Of a stretch of 64,000 nucleotides of DNA, positions 1-9,835 are shown one piece after another. The DNA lies in assembly GCF_004361835.1 (NCBI RefSeq), contig NZ_SNWD01000009.1:1-64000 (forward strand), in the 5' to 3' direction. The notes under the pieces are model-generated. The model had not been told where the DNA came from. It saw only the letters and a program-made list of their open reading frames with translations, and did no database searches. Made by a program: the position numbers and the translations under genes. The stretch comes from Stakelama pacifica. GTDB taxonomy: Bacteria > Pseudomonadota > Alphaproteobacteria > Sphingomonadales > Sphingomonadaceae. Every line of letters starts with the position of its first letter. The first letter of the stretch is position 1.

Positions 1-160
1 GCCCCCAATACGGTTGTTGCCATCACGCCCAGTGAAGGGCATCAAAACGGCCCAAGGCTCTACTCGTAAATGGTAGAAACTACGGGCTCAGACCACCAGT
101 GCCGCCATGCCCGACTTCGCAGGGCCAGTCCCGCCACGGGACGCGGGAGGTGGTGACAAT
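1..160. other. Left-edge sequence, unassigned
   Basis: No gene can be named here. Two plus-strand frames open from the left edge and stop near positions 69 and 75, so either could be the last codons of a gene lying mainly outside the window. A minus-strand ATG near position 42 could instead begin a gene leaving the window. None of these peptides is recognisable. The sequence does not fold as a tRNA that I can see. Confidence 0.3.
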
Positions 161-192
161 AAAGGGCGCCGCCACAATGGCGACGCCCCTTT
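161..192 (-). terminator. Hairpin terminator of the propionyl-CoA operon
   Basis: A strong GC-rich inverted repeat (AAAGGGCGCCGCC, 5-base loop, then the near-complement GGCGACGCCCCTTT) lies 35 bp past the pccA stop codon. The A/T ends of the stem give a short U stretch on the minus strand. It is the natural end for the long minus-strand operon. Confidence 0.65.
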
Positions 193-227
193 ATATGGTC
201 CGGCGGCTATCTCGGACAGCCGGTGTC

Positions 228-2255
228 TCAGTCCTCAAATTCCATGATGACCGCATCAACGGCCAGACTGTCGCCCGGCGCTGCGTTGATCGACTTCACC
301 ACGGCGGTCTTTTCGGCGCGAAGGATGTTTTCCATCTTCATCGCCTCAACCACGGCAAGCGGCTGGCCCGCCTCGACCGTGTCGCCTTGCGCTACCTCGA
401 TCCGGGTGACGAGGCCCGGCATCGGGCACAGCAGCAGTTTGGAAAGGTCAGGCGCTTCCTTTTCGATCATATGCCCGGCAAGCTCGGCGATACGCAGCGA
501 CAGCACGCGAACGCTGTGGCTGGCCCCGCGGGTCGTCAGCCGCCAGTCGGTGCGGCGACGATCGACACGCACGGCGAGCACGTCGTCCCCGAACTTCGCC
601 TCGACCAGCTTGCGCCCCGGCAGCCAGTCGGCATCGATGTCGAACGGTTTGCCACCGACCTCGACCGCGCCGTCCTTCACCGCGACCTGATGGTCGCTGC
701 CGTCGATCCGCACCACCCAGTCCCGCCGGGTGAGCGTTTCGTCCAGCCGTGGCGATAATTGCCCGTCGATCATGCCGTTTCGCGCGGTTTCGATACTGGC
801 GAGCAGCCCGGCCAGCGCCGCCAGCCGTTCGGTCAGTTCAGCATCCGCAGGCGCGCCCTGAAAACCTTCGGGATATTCCTCGGCAATGAACCCGGTCGAC
901 AAATTGCCGTCGCGGAACCGCTGATGCTGCATGACGGCAGAGAGGAAGTCGACATTATTGCCCAGCCCCTCCAGTTCGAACCGGTCGAGCGCGCCGATCT
1001 GCGCGTCGATCGCTTCCTCCCGCGTCGGTGCCCAGGTGACCAGCTTGGCGATCATCGGGTCATAGAACATGCTGACCTCACCGCCCTCGGCCACGCCGTC
1101 ATCGACGCGGATATAGGCGCTGTCGGTATTCTCCACCGGCTGCTGATGCGCAGCCGCGTCCGGCGTACGATAGCGAACCAGCCGCCCGGTCGAGGGCAGG
1201 AAGTTGCGATACGGGTCCTCGGCATAGACGCGGTTTTCGATCGCCCAGCCGTTGATCTGGATATCGTCCTGCGTGAACGGCAGCTTTTCGCCATAAGCGA
1301 CGCGGATCATCTGTTCGACCAGATCGATCCCGGTAATCGCCTCGGTCACCGGATGTTCGACCTGAAGCCGCGTGTTCATTTCAAGGAAGTAGAAGCTCTC
1401 GCCTGTCGTATCGGCACCCGACACGATCAGTTCGACCGTGCCCGCGCTGTAATAGCCGACCGCCTGCGCCAGTGCGACCGCCTGCTCGCCCATCTTGCGG
1501 CGCATGGCGTCATCGACGAAGGGCGACGGCGCTTCCTCGACCACCTTCTGATGGCGGCGCTGAATCGAGCATTCGCGTTCGTTGAGGTACAGCGTGTTGC
1601 CATGCTTGTCGGCGAGCACCTGAATTTCGATATGGCGCGGGCTTTCGATGAATTTCTCAATGAAGACGCGGTCGTCGCCGAAGCTGGCCAGCCCTTCGCG
1701 CTTGGTCGCCTCGAAACCTTCGCGGACATCCTTTTCGGACCAGGCGAGCCGCATCCCCTTGCCGCCGCCGCCTGCCGACGCCTTCATCATCACCGGATAG
1801 CCGATATCGTTCGAAATTTCGACGGCATGTTCGGTATCGCGGATTTCGCCGACGAAACCGGGGACGACATTCACCCCTGCCTCGCGCGCCAGCTTCTTCG
1901 ATTCGATCTTGTCGCCCATCGCCGCGATGGCGTTCGGCGGCGGGCCGATAAACGCAACGCCAGCATCGGCGCACGCCCTGGCAAAGCTCTCACGCTCCGA
2001 CAGGAAACCGTATCCCGGATGGATCGCATCCACGCCGGTGGCCTTGGCGGCATCGAGGATCAGCTCGGCCTTCAGATAGCTTTCGGACGCCGGTGCCGGC
2101 CCAAGCCGAACAGCCTCATCCGCCATCAGCACATGGGGTGAGCGCGCATCGGCATCCGAATAGACCGCAACGGTGGCGATCCCCATCTTCTTCGCCGTGC
2201 GCATCACCCGACAGGCGATTTCACCGCGATTGGCGATCAGTATTTTTTTGAACAT
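228..2255 (-). CDS. pccA: Propionyl-CoA carboxylase alpha subunit (biotin carboxylase plus biotin carrier)
   Basis: This 675-residue protein carboxylates its own biotin with ATP and bicarbonate and passes CO2 to the beta subunit, making methylmalonyl-CoA in the cytoplasm. Residues 1-445 form a biotin carboxylase: N-terminal [16 protein letters not shown], glycine-rich ATP loop SAGGGGKGM, and [15 protein letters not shown] linker/BT domain follows, then a C-terminal biotinyl domain with VVEAMKMEN, whose lysine carries biotin. The length suits PccA. Propionyl-CoA is preferred as substrate over acetyl- or methylcrotonyl-CoA because pccB, epimerase and methylmalonyl-CoA mutase are in the same operon. 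The ATG is preceded by a TGGAG-type ribosome binding site. It is the last gene before the terminator. Confidence 0.95.
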   Translation of the reverse strand: MFKKILIANRGEIACRVMRTAKKMGIATVAVYSDADARSPHVLMADEAVRLGPAPASESYLKAELILDAAKATGVDAIHPGYGFLSERESFARACADAGVAFIGPPPNAIAAMGDKIESKKLAREAGVNVVPGFVGEIRDTEHAVEISNDIGYPVMMKASAGGGGKGMRLAWSEKDVREGFEATKREGLASFGDDRVFIEKFIESPRHIEIQVLADKHGNTLYLNERECSIQRRHQKVVEEAPSPFVDDAMRRKMGEQAVALAQAVGYYSAGTVELIVSGADTTGESFYFLEMNTRLQVEHPVTEAITGIDLVEQMIRVAYGEKLPFTQDDIQINGWAIENRVYAEDPYRNFLPSTGRLVRYRTPDAAAHQQPVENTDSAYIRVDDGVAEGGEVSMFYDPMIAKLVTWAPTREEAIDAQIGALDRFELEGLGNNVDFLSAVMQHQRFRDGNLSTGFIAEEYPEGFQGAPADAELTERLAALAGLLASIETARNGMIDGQLSPRLDETLTRRDWVVRIDGSDHQVAVKDGAVEVGGKPFDIDADWLPGRKLVEAKFGDDVLAVRVDRRRTDWRLTTRGASHSVRVLSLRIAELAGHMIEKEAPDLSKLLLCPMPGLVTRIEVAQGDTVEAGQPLAVVEAMKMENILRAEKTAVVKSINAAPGDSLAVDAVIMEFED

Positions 2256-2267
2256 CCAGCTCCAGCC

Positions 2268-2654
2268 TTACATCGTCATGGTTTGTTGAAGGTCGCGCAG
2301 TTGCTTGATGCGCTCGCGGGTCAGCTCCGCTTTGCAGCCCGAAACCAGCATCGGTTCCATGCTGCCGCCACGCGCGACATAGCCTTCAACGCGGCATTGC
2401 GAATCGCGATATTTCAACCAGTCGCGCTGCGATTCGAGCAATGCAGGCGCGTAGCCCGGACGCGCGTCATCGGCAGGCGCGCTCGCATCCCGCGCCTTCA
2501 TGAAAGCGTAAGTCGTCTTCCACTGCGCATTCAGTGTTGCATCCGCCGCCTGATAGGCCTGCACGGAACAGCGGCTCATGTCCGCCTGCGTCTTCGCATC
2601 GTCGCAGGCCGGCGCACTCTGCGCAGCCAGCGCCATCATCGCCAATATCAGCAT
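2268..2654 (-). CDS. LprI-like (DUF1311) small exported protein
   Basis: 128 residues with a short hydrophobic leader ending AAQSAPA. The mature part has cysteines in CDDAKTQADMSRC and a later CRVEG, in the pattern of the lysozyme-inhibitor LprI N-terminal (DUF1311) family, which is cysteine-rich and periplasmic. Lysozyme inhibition is known only for some members and is not shown here. The start has a good site (AGGAG, 7 bases before ATG). The gene sits 12 bp before pccA and just after a broken copy of the pccA 5' end, so it looks inserted into an older operon. Confidence 0.75.
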   Translation of the reverse strand: MLILAMMALAAQSAPACDDAKTQADMSRCSVQAYQAADATLNAQWKTTYAFMKARDASAPADDARPGYAPALLESQRDWLKYRDSQCRVEGYVARGGSMEPMLVSGCKAELTRERIKQLRDLQQTMTM

Positions 2655-2664
2655 CGCAAATCTC

Positions 2665-2738
2665 CTATTCCGCCGCCTCTGCGCGCATCACCCGGCGGGC
2701 AATCTGTCCGCGATTGGCGATCGGTATTTTTTGAACAT
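2665..2738 (-). pseudogene. Frameshifted remnant duplicating the pccA 5' end
   Basis: Read on the minus strand with one base restored, this stretch encodes MFKKIPIANRGQIARRVMR followed by AEAAE and a stop. That closely matches the first 19 residues of PccA. The nucleotide match also continues a few bases upstream (GCTGGAGC before ATG in both). At 74 nt it is one base short of 25 codons, so it is frameshifted. Its ATG overlaps the stop of the preceding 73-residue gene as TAATG, and its own TAG merges into the lprI ribosome binding site. Confidence 0.75.
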
Positions 2739-2959
2739 TAGCGGCTCCAGCGTTTGGTAACTTTTTCGGTGATAATTTCAGTGCCGAGAAGCATTGCGAT
2801 CAGCCAAACTAACGCGACCAAAGCGAATGCGACCATTCCTGCAGCCTTGGGCATTTGCGAACCAACCAATCCAACGAGGAAAAATATCGGCATTACGGAG
2901 ACTATGAACAGGCCAAACCCGACCACTGTCTTGAGAAGAATGTAACGGCCCCAGCTCAT
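2738..2959 (-). CDS. Small two-helix membrane protein
   Basis: 73 residues with two hydrophobic segments (about 10-32 and 40-60) and a short charged tail, KVTKRWSR. I do not recognise a family. It sits in the propionyl-CoA operon between bioB and the pccA remnant, and its stop overlaps the remnant's ATG (TAATG). In the ancestral order it would therefore have been coupled directly to pccA. Its composition is less GC-rich than its neighbours. Confidence 0.6.
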   Translation of the reverse strand: MSWGRYILLKTVVGFGLFIVSVMPIFFLVGLVGSQMPKAAGMVAFALVALVWLIAMLLGTEIITEKVTKRWSR

Positions 2960-2983
2960 CTGGATGTTATCTCGGTCAATCCT

Positions 2984-3075
2984 TCGTCATGCCGGACTTG
3001 TTCCGGCATCCACTCTTCATCAGGCGGGCAGGCCCGCGGCTCTGTGGCCCCCGGCACAAGGCCGGGGTGGCGAAG
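2984..3075. repeat. REP-like palindromic intergenic repeat
   Basis: Two hairpins lie in tandem: ATGCCGGA/TCCGGCAT (2989-3009) and CCCCGGC/GCCGGGG (3049-3067). The wording (CGTCATGCCGG...TCCGGCATCCA) is of the dispersed REP type common in alphaproteobacteria. It fills the gap between bioB and the 73-residue gene and could act as a processing or stability element in the operon transcript. Confidence 0.6.
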
Positions 3076-3086
3076 ACGAGGAAAAA

Positions 3087-4103
3087 TCACTCCGCCGCCT
3101 CGACCTGCGGCGCGCAGCCGCAACCGCTGCGCATCGGCTCTTCGCTTTCCATCGGCTTCAGCCCCAGCTTGGCGAACAGCGCGGCATCGGCATTGTCGCC
3201 GGCATTGGCGGCGGTGAGCAGCTTGTCGCCGGTGAAGATCGAATTCGCGCCCGCCATGAAGCACAGCGCCTGTGTCGCCTCACTCATGCTCTCACGCCCG
3301 GCGCTCAGACGCACCATGCTCAGCGGCATGGTGATGCGCGCGACCGCGATCGTGCGGACGAATTCGATATCGTCGATTTTCGCCATCGGCGTGTCGGCGA
3401 GCATATCGCCCAGCGGCGTGCCCTTTACCGGGACCAGCGCGTTAACCGGCACGCTTTCGGGATGGCGTTCAAGCGTCGCAAGCGCATGGACGAAGCCGAC
3501 GCGGTCACTACGCGTCTCGCCCATCCCGACGATCCCGCCCGAACAGACATTGATCCCCGCCTGCCGCACATTGTCGAGCGTTTCCAGCCGCTCCTCAAAG
3601 CTGCGCGTCGAGATGACGTTGGCGTAATTTTCGGGCGCGGTGTCGATATTGTGGTTGTAATAATCGAGGCCCGCTTCCTTCAGCTGCGCCGCCTGTGCCG
3701 GCGTCAGCATGCCCAGCGTCATGCAGGTTTCCATGCCCATTGCGCGCACGCCTTCCACGATCTCGACGATCGCGGGCATGTCGCGCTCCTTGGGGTTGCG
3801 CCATGCCGCGCCCATGCAGAAGCGCTTCGACCCCGCATCCTTTGCCTGCGCTGCCGATTGCAGCACTTGCCGCACGTCCATCAGCTTGGTCGCCTTCACA
3901 CCGCTATCGGCATGGGCGGATTGCGAACAATAACCGCAATCTTCGGGGCAGCCGCCGGTTTTGATCGACAGTAACGTGCAAAGCTGCACCTCGTCCGCCG
4001 AATGATGTTCGCGGTGCACCGTGGCAGCGCGGAACAGCAATTCGGTGAACGGAAGGTCGAACAGTTCGGCGATCTCTTCGCGGGTCCAGTCGGTACGGGT
4101 CAT
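3087..4103 (-). CDS. bioB: Biotin synthase
   Basis: 338 residues, the radical-SAM enzyme that inserts sulphur into dethiobiotin. The SAM [4Fe-4S] motif CPEDCGYC lies near residue 54. The family motifs [17 protein letters not shown] and the C-terminal FTGDKLLT region are present, as are the conserved residues around the [2Fe-2S] cluster. The start overlaps the stop of the upstream membrane-protein gene by 4 bp (ATGA). No other bio gene is nearby. Its place in an operon with a biotin-dependent carboxylase suggests cofactor supply. Confidence 0.96.
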   Translation of the reverse strand: MTRTDWTREEIAELFDLPFTELLFRAATVHREHHSADEVQLCTLLSIKTGGCPEDCGYCSQSAHADSGVKATKLMDVRQVLQSAAQAKDAGSKRFCMGAAWRNPKERDMPAIVEIVEGVRAMGMETCMTLGMLTPAQAAQLKEAGLDYYNHNIDTAPENYANVISTRSFEERLETLDNVRQAGINVCSGGIVGMGETRSDRVGFVHALATLERHPESVPVNALVPVKGTPLGDMLADTPMAKIDDIEFVRTIAVARITMPLSMVRLSAGRESMSEATQALCFMAGANSIFTGDKLLTAANAGDNADAALFAKLGLKPMESEEPMRSGCGCAPQVEAAE

Positions 4104-4456
4104 GCAAATAGGGTCCGGATAAATAGGTAAACGAACATGCCCACGCCGAAGCAGAGCAAAAATGGCGCGGTCACACGGTAAAAATTGAGCGAGCGGCGCG
4201 GCGCATCTGGCGCGCGTTCGCGCACCAGTTCGCCGGTCCCGCTAAACGAAAGCAATGCAGAACAGCCGATGACGATCACTGCGCCGATCAGCAATTCCTT
4301 GCCGCGTCCGGCGGCGGGCACTTTTTCGGACAGCGCCAGCACGCCGCCCAGCGAAAGCACGCAAAGCGAGGTCAGATATTTGAAATAATCATAGAGAAGC
4401 GCATCGGTTGCATTGCCATGCGGGGCGAGCGGCCCTTCTCCATCCTCGCTTATCAT
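4100..4456 (-). CDS. Hypothetical three-helix membrane protein
   Basis: 118 residues with hydrophobic segments at about 28-45, 55-72 and 92-114, joined by an arginine-rich loop. No family is recognised. It overlaps the mutase stop by 4 bp upstream and the bioB start by 4 bp downstream, so it is translated with both. The function cannot be told from sequence. Confidence 0.7.
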   Translation of the reverse strand: MISEDGEGPLAPHGNATDALLYDYFKYLTSLCVLSLGGVLALSEKVPAAGRGKELLIGAVIVIGCSALLSFSGTGELVRERAPDAPRRSLNFYRVTAPFLLCFGVGMFVYLFIRTLFA

Positions 4457-6597
4457 TCGGCGGCCTCTTCGCGTGGGGGCATATTGTGCCCGAGCAGGCG
4501 TAGCACTTCCTCGGCCGCTTTCACCAGATTGGTGCCGGGACCGAAAATGGCCTGCACACCCGCATCGCGCAGGAACTGATAATCTTTGGACGGGATCACC
4601 CCGCCCGCAATCACCTTGATATCGCTGCGGTTCTTTTCTTTGAGCAAATCGATAAGCTGCGGGATCAGCGTCTTGTGCCCGGCGGCAAGGCTCGACGCGC
4701 CGATCACATCGACATCGCGCTCGAGCGCCAGTTCTACCGCTTCCTCCGGCGTCTGGAACAGCGGCCCCGCAGTCACGTCGAAACCGAGATCGCCGAACGC
4801 TGAAGACACGAGATTCGCGCCGCGATCATGCCCGTCCTGTCCCATTTTGGCGACGAGCATACGCGGTTTGCGCCCCAGCCGCCGCTCGGTCGCGGAGACG
4901 CCTTCTTTCAGCGCTTCCCATTTGCGGTCGCTGCCATAGGCACCGCCATACACGCCCTTCACCGGCGTCGGCATGGTGTCGTAGCGGCCGAACACATCCT
5001 CCATCGCCAGGCTGATCTCGCCCAGCGATGCGCGTTCGCGCGCAGCATCGACCGCCAGCGCGAGCAGATTGCCGTCGCCGCGCGCGCCGTCCCGCAGCGC
5101 ATCGAGCGCGGCCTGACATTTCGCCTCGTCACGGTTCGCCCGGAGCTTTTCGAGCCGCGCAATCTGGCTCTGTCGCACCTTGTGATTATCGACGTCGAGG
5201 ATTTCGATCTCCTCCTCCGTCTCGGGCCGGAATTTGTTGACGCCGACGATGGTATCCTCGCCGCGATCGACGCGGGCTGCACGCGCGGCGCTCGCCTCCT
5301 CGATCATCGCCTTGGGCCAGCCGGCGGCGACCGCCTTTGCCATGCCGCCCTCATCCTCGACCCGGTCGATAATCTCCTGCGCCTTGTCGACCAGCTCCTT
5401 CGTCAGCGCCTCGACATAATAGCTGCCGCCGAGCGGATCGACCGTATTGGTCATCCCCGTCTCTTCCTGAAGGATGATCTGGGTGTTGCGGGCAATGCGG
5501 GCAGAGAAATCGGTGGGCAGCGCAATCGCTTCATCGAGCGCGTTGGTGTGCAGCGACTGAGTGCCGCCCAGCATCGCCGCCATCGCCTCGATCGTGGTGC
5601 GGATGACGTTGTTATAAACGTCCTGCTCGGTCAGGCTCACGCCGCTCGTCTGGCAATGGGTGCGCAGCATCTTAGACCGGTCGGACTTGGCGCCCAGCTT
5701 CGTCATGGCATTGTACCACAGCGTCCGCGCGGCGCGCAGCTTCGACACTTCCATGAAGAAGTTCATGCCGATCGCAAAAAAGAAGCTCAGCCGCCCTGCG
5801 AACTTGTCGATATCGAGGCCCGAAGCGACGCCATATTTCACATATTCGATGCCGTCGGCGATGGTGAAGGCAAGCTCCTGCACCTGCGTCGCGCCTGCCT
5901 CCTGCATGTGATAGCCGGAGATCGATATCGAATTGAAACGCGGCATCTTTTCCGCCGTATAAGCGAAGATGTCGGAGATGATCCGCATGCTCGGCTGCGG
6001 CGGATAGATATAGGTGTTGCGGACCATGAACTCCTTCAGAATGTCGTTCTGAATGGTTCCGGACAGTTTTTCGGGCGCAACGCCCTGCTCTTCCGCCGCG
6101 ATGATGTAGAAGGCAAGGCACGGGATCACCGCGCCGTTCATCGTCATCGACACGCTCATTTTATCGAGCGGGATTTGGTCGAACAGGATTTTCATATCCT
6201 CGACGCTGTCGATGGCGACGCCCGCCTTGCCCACATCGCCGGTGACGCGCGGATGGTCGCTGTCATAGCCGCGATGCGTGGCAAGGTCGAAGGCGACCGA
6301 CAGCCCCTTCTGCCCCGCAGCCAGATTGCGGCGATAGAAAGCGTTCGATTCCTCTGCCGTGGAAAAGCCCGCATATTGGCGGATCGTCCACGGACGCCCG
6401 GTATACATGCTGGCATAGGGTCCGCGCGTATAGGGCGGGAAGCCGGGCAGTCCTTCGTCCCACCCTTCGGTATCCGCCTTCGTATAAAGCGGCTTTACGT
6501 CGATCCCCTCCGGCGTGCGCCAAGTGAGATCAGCCCCCTTCGTCTCCTTCGAAGCGGCTGCCTGCCAGTCATCCACGGTTATTTTCTTATCAGTCAT
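4453..6597 (-). CDS. scpA: Methylmalonyl-CoA mutase
   Basis: 714 residues from the chosen ATG; a TTG four codons upstream lacks a better ribosome site. It is an adenosylcobalamin enzyme interconverting (R)-methylmalonyl-CoA and succinyl-CoA. The N-terminal substrate barrel carries [10 protein letters not shown], the RTHCQTSG stretch and GGTQSLHTN. The C-terminal cobalamin domain carries the base-off motif DGHDRG, with the lower ligand histidine, followed by GGVIP and the FGPGT region. The single-chain length matches homodimeric bacterial or human-type mutases rather than split ones. No GTPase chaperone (MeaB) gene is in the window. Confidence 0.96.
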   Translation of the reverse strand: MTDKKITVDDWQAAASKETKGADLTWRTPEGIDVKPLYTKADTEGWDEGLPGFPPYTRGPYASMYTGRPWTIRQYAGFSTAEESNAFYRRNLAAGQKGLSVAFDLATHRGYDSDHPRVTGDVGKAGVAIDSVEDMKILFDQIPLDKMSVSMTMNGAVIPCLAFYIIAAEEQGVAPEKLSGTIQNDILKEFMVRNTYIYPPQPSMRIISDIFAYTAEKMPRFNSISISGYHMQEAGATQVQELAFTIADGIEYVKYGVASGLDIDKFAGRLSFFFAIGMNFFMEVSKLRAARTLWYNAMTKLGAKSDRSKMLRTHCQTSGVSLTEQDVYNNVIRTTIEAMAAMLGGTQSLHTNALDEAIALPTDFSARIARNTQIILQEETGMTNTVDPLGGSYYVEALTKELVDKAQEIIDRVEDEGGMAKAVAAGWPKAMIEEASAARAARVDRGEDTIVGVNKFRPETEEEIEILDVDNHKVRQSQIARLEKLRANRDEAKCQAALDALRDGARGDGNLLALAVDAARERASLGEISLAMEDVFGRYDTMPTPVKGVYGGAYGSDRKWEALKEGVSATERRLGRKPRMLVAKMGQDGHDRGANLVSSAFGDLGFDVTAGPLFQTPEEAVELALERDVDVIGASSLAAGHKTLIPQLIDLLKEKNRSDIKVIAGGVIPSKDYQFLRDAGVQAIFGPGTNLVKAAEEVLRLLGHNMPPREEAAE

Positions 6598-6620
6598 GAT
6601 TTCGTCCAATCGCGTGCGGA

Positions 6621-7490
6621 TCAGCAGGCGTCGAGCTGCTTATCCTCACCCCCCTGAAGCACATATTTGCCGTTCACCAGTTTGTAGGTCGCATCGAAAC
6701 TGCGACTGCCGGTGAAGTTCACGGTGAAGGATTTACCCGGCGCGACATCAGCGATCCTGCCCGAAATATCGGTCCCGTCATCGGTAACCGCGCCCTTGTT
6801 GCTATACGCGCTCTGGAAACGGGCGACGGTCTTCGGGCCGTCAGCAGTCAGTTCGACCAGATCGGTATATTGGCAGCTATAGCCCTGCCAGGTGCCGCCG
6901 CCAATCGCTTCGATCACCGGAAGGTCGAGCAGATCGTCGCGGATTTTCCAGCTTCCGACTTCCCCGAAACTGCCGGTTTCGATGGCTTCGGGATAGCGTT
7001 TCACAACGCTGTAGCTGCTGCCCTCAGGCTTCAGATAGATGGCGGAGATCAGCCCGGCGGAGGCGTGTGCGGCATCCTGCGCCGTGCCTTCGCTGACCAG
7101 CACGGGGCCGAACGGGGCTTGAACCAACTTGTGATGGTCGAGCACATAATGCTCGTTCTTCCCGTCATAGGTCGCGTTGTCGCCAAACGCCGCCTGCACC
7201 GCTGCGTCGAGATTGCCGGTTGCAGGCGCGGTGTCGTTAGTCATCGCCGCATTATCAGGCGCGGGCGCAGTGCTGTTGCTTTCCGATCCCGGATTGCACG
7301 CGGCCAGGACTGCAATCAATCCCGCCGTCAAACCTACCCGTATTCCCGCGAAAGCGGGAATCCAGAGCCGCGAACGCCGCACCGCACCGCTCTGGACTCC
7401 CGCTTTCGCGGGAGTACGAAAGCCGCTCCGGGCTCCCGCTTTCGCGGGAGTACGGCGATGCGCGGGATCGTCGATACGCGGATACTGCAT
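6621..7490 (-). CDS. Hypothetical lipoprotein with a repeat inside its leader
   Basis: 289 residues starting at an ATG two bases after the epimerase stop, with a good site (AAGGAGG) inside the epimerase end. A lipobox (VLAAC, Cys65) follows a hydrophobic run at 52-64, far later than in a normal leader. Residues about 13-51 (TPAKAG, WIPAFAG) are the translation of the palindromic repeat at 7342-7451. The mature domain (about 85-289) is unrecognised, with a C-terminal [11 protein letters not shown] segment and a final Cys. It probably sits in the periplasm or at the membrane. An alternative start inside the repeat cannot be excluded. Confidence 0.7.
   Translation of the reverse strand: MQYPRIDDPAHRRTPAKAGARSGFRTPAKAGVQSGAVRRSRLWIPAFAGIRVGLTAGLIAVLAACNPGSESNSTAPAPDNAAMTNDTAPATGNLDAAVQAAFGDNATYDGKNEHYVLDHHKLVQAPFGPVLVSEGTAQDAAHASAGLISAIYLKPEGSSYSVVKRYPEAIETGSFGEVGSWKIRDDLLDLPVIEAIGGGTWQGYSCQYTDLVELTADGPKTVARFQSAYSNKGAVTDDGTDISGRIADVAPGKSFTVNFTGSRSFDATYKLVNGKYVLQGGEDKQLDAC
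7342..7451. repeat. Triple palindromic repeat inside a coding region
   Basis: Three copies of a 20-bp hairpin (ATTCCCGCGAAAGCGGGAAT and variants) lie at 7342-7361, 7396-7415 and 7432-7451. The first two are joined by CCAGAGC/GCTCTGG arms into one larger inverted repeat. This is a dispersed repeat usually found between genes. Here it is in frame with the lipoprotein gene and adds about 39 residues. Confidence 0.75.
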
Positions 7491-7492
7491 GT

Positions 7493-7933
7493 TCAATGCG
7501 CCTCCTTCGGCGTTTCCATGATTTCGGTGAGCTGACCGCCCATATCCTGTGGGTGGACGAAGAAAATCATCGTGCCATGCGCGCCGATCCGGGGTTCGCC
7601 CAGCACGCGCTTGCCCTGCGCTTCGAACCACGCTTTCGCCTCGTGAATATCGGGCACTTCGTAGCAAATATGATGCTGCCCCCCGAGCGGGTTCTTCGCC
7701 AGCCATTTGCCCACCGCACTGTCGGGATCGGTCGGTTCGAGCAACTCGATCTGCGTTCCCGCCGTGCCGTTTTCGCCCGGCGTGTTCACAAAGGCGACGC
7801 GCACCTTCTGGCTTTCGAGCACGAACGGCTCGGTAATGTCGCTCGCGCCCATCACATCGCGATAATGCGCGATCGCGGCATCAAGGTCCGGCGTCGCGAC
7901 GCCGATATGGTTGAGACGGCCCAGTTTCATCAC
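7493..7933 (-). CDS. mce: Methylmalonyl-CoA epimerase
   Basis: 146 residues of the vicinal-oxygen-chelate fold (two beta-alpha-beta-beta-beta units). It interconverts (S)- and (R)-methylmalonyl-CoA, linking the carboxylase to the mutase. N-terminal LNHIGVATPDLDAAI carries a metal histidine. QIELLEP, HHICYEVPDI and the C-terminal IFFVHP complete the family pattern. The start overlaps the upstream membrane-protein stop by 4 bp. Confidence 0.94.
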   Translation of the reverse strand: MMKLGRLNHIGVATPDLDAAIAHYRDVMGASDITEPFVLESQKVRVAFVNTPGENGTAGTQIELLEPTDPDSAVGKWLAKNPLGGQHHICYEVPDIHEAKAWFEAQGKRVLGEPRIGAHGTMIFFVHPQDMGGQLTEIMETPKEAH

Positions 7934-8184
7934 AAACCTCTCTCAAGAATTCCTATGGCTTGGCTAAGAGCCAAAAGGACGATCACAATTTTTATTGCCT
8001 GTTTTAGCCAGAAATACCTCCTTGAAGACTGCTCCTTACCCGCCGCAGTTCTTCCTAGCACCTGCCAAAGCCTACGCCCCAACGAGAGCGCTCCAACGGT
8101 CGCCACCGAAAGCATCAGCGCGAGCCACGGGATTACGAATGCCTCAACACCCATTACAGCGGAATATTGTCGTGCTTCTTCCAC
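7930..8184 (-). CDS. Small two-helix membrane protein
   Basis: Up to 84 residues, with hydrophobic segments near the N-terminus ([16 protein letters not shown]) and C-terminus ([17 protein letters not shown]) around a basic loop. No family is recognised. Two starts are possible: a GTG at 8184 with GGAG upstream, or an ATG at 8154 that overlaps the pccB stop as TAATG (74 residues). The second arrangement mirrors the other small genes of this operon. Confidence 0.6.
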   Translation of the reverse strand: MEEARQYSAVMGVEAFVIPWLALMLSVATVGALSLGRRLWQVLGRTAAGKEQSSRRYFWLKQAIKIVIVLLALSQAIGILERGL

Positions 8185-9680
8185 GGATTCTCCAGCTGCT
8201 TGTTCCGCAGCTTTCGCAATCCCAGCGCAATCCGGCGGCGCGTCGAGTGTGGCTGGATCACCTCGTCGATAAAGCCCTTGCTCGCGGCGACAAACGGGTT
8301 GGCGAAGCGCGCTTCATATTCCGCTGTCTTTTCCGCGATCTCCTCAGGCGTTTTCCCGCGAAAGATAATCTCGACCGCGCCCTTGGCACCCATCACCGCA
8401 ATCTCTGCGGTCGGCCAGGCATAGTTGAGGTCGCCGCGCAGATGCTTCGACGCCATCACGTCATAGGCGCCGCCATAGGCCTTCCTCGTGATGATCGTGA
8501 TCTTGGGCACCGTCGCCTCGGCATAAGCGAAGAGCAGCTTCGCGCCATGTTTGATGATGCCGTTATGCTCCTGTCCCACACCCGGCAGAAAGCCCGGAAC
8601 GTCGACGAACGTCACGATCGGAATGTTGAATGCGTCGCAGAACCGGACGAAGCGCCCGGCCTTTTTCGATGAATTGATGTCGAGAACGCCGGCCAGCACC
8701 ATCGGCTGATTGGCGACGATACCAACGGTTCGCCCCTCGATCCGGGCAAAGCCGCAAAGAATATTCGGCGCATGGGCGGGCTGAATTTCAAAGAAATCGC
8801 CCTCATCCACCGTTTTGCGGATCAGCTCATGCATGTCGTACGGCTGGTTCGCATTGGGCGGGATGATCGTGTCGAGGCTGTGCTCGATCCGGTCCCACGG
8901 ATCGGTGCATGGCCGTTCGGGAACCTCTTCGCGATTGCTCGCAGGCAGAAAGTCGATGAAGTCACGCGCGGCGAGCAGCGTTTCGATATCATTTTCGAAT
9001 GCGACATCGGCGACCGAGGATTTGGTCGTGTGCGTGATCGCGCCGCCCAGCTCTTCCTGCGTGACGACCTCATTCGTCACGGTCTTCACCACATCGGGGC
9101 CGGTGACGAACATGTAGCTCGAATCCTTCACCATGAAGATGAAGTCGGTCATCGCCGGGCTGTACACCGCGCCGCCCGCGCACGGCCCCATGATGAGGCT
9201 GAGCTGCGGCACCACACCCGATGCCAGCACATTGCGCTGAAACACCTCGGCATAGCCGGCCAGCGAAGCAACGCCCTCCTGAATGCGCGCGCCGCCCGAA
9301 TCGTTGAGGCCGATGACCGGTGCCCCGACCTTCATCGCCATGTCCATCACCTTGCAGATTTTTTGCGCATGGCGTTCGGAAAGCGCGCCGCCAAACACGG
9401 TAAAGTCCTGACTGAAGACATAAACGAGGCGGCCATTGATCGTGCCCGACCCGGTCACCACGCCGTCGCCGGGCACCTTTTGCTCGTCCATGCCGAAATC
9501 GACGCAATTATGTTCGACGAACATGTCATATTCTTCGAAACTTCCGGCATCGAGCAGCACCTCGATCCGCTCACGCGCGGTCAGCTTACCCTTTTCATGC
9601 TGCCGGTCGATCCGCTTCTGCCCGCCACCGGCGCGCGCAGCCGCGCGGCGCTTTTCCAGTTCTTCGACGATTTCGAGCAT
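8154..9680 (-). CDS. pccB: Propionyl-CoA carboxylase beta subunit (carboxyltransferase)
   Basis: 508 residues, the standard length, from the ATG preceded by GGTGGGAG. The frame is open 22 codons further, but that part is not family-like. It transfers CO2 from carboxybiotin to propionyl-CoA. The two crotonase-like halves are seen: the N half with [26 protein letters not shown] and [12 protein letters not shown], and the C half with [19 protein letters not shown] and GAKGAVEII. It is first in the operon and pairs with PccA at the other end. Confidence 0.95.
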   Translation of the reverse strand: MLEIVEELEKRRAAARAGGGQKRIDRQHEKGKLTARERIEVLLDAGSFEEYDMFVEHNCVDFGMDEQKVPGDGVVTGSGTINGRLVYVFSQDFTVFGGALSERHAQKICKVMDMAMKVGAPVIGLNDSGGARIQEGVASLAGYAEVFQRNVLASGVVPQLSLIMGPCAGGAVYSPAMTDFIFMVKDSSYMFVTGPDVVKTVTNEVVTQEELGGAITHTTKSSVADVAFENDIETLLAARDFIDFLPASNREEVPERPCTDPWDRIEHSLDTIIPPNANQPYDMHELIRKTVDEGDFFEIQPAHAPNILCGFARIEGRTVGIVANQPMVLAGVLDINSSKKAGRFVRFCDAFNIPIVTFVDVPGFLPGVGQEHNGIIKHGAKLLFAYAEATVPKITIITRKAYGGAYDVMASKHLRGDLNYAWPTAEIAVMGAKGAVEIIFRGKTPEEIAEKTAEYEARFANPFVAASKGFIDEVIQPHSTRRRIALGLRKLRNKQLENPWKKHDNIPL

Positions 9681-9835
9681 CCGGCTCCCACCTTTGTTGA
9701 TTGCTTCGCGTTGCCTGTCACTCCCAAGCTTTCGCGCGAAAAGCAAATCGCGCAGGCGCTCTGCTCAGGAACCTCCGTACAACCACGGAGATCCGGCACT
9801 TTCTTGCGATTCCCCCAAAAAAGGCGTATTTTTGT

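Noticed and set aside
1..160. tmRNA or other structural RNA at the left edge
   Set aside because: No tRNA-like acceptor/T-arm pairing or tag reading frame could be found in the visible part.
4828..6657. 609-codon plus-strand frame opposite methylmalonyl-CoA mutase
   Set aside because: Antisense to a complete, motif-rich mutase gene.
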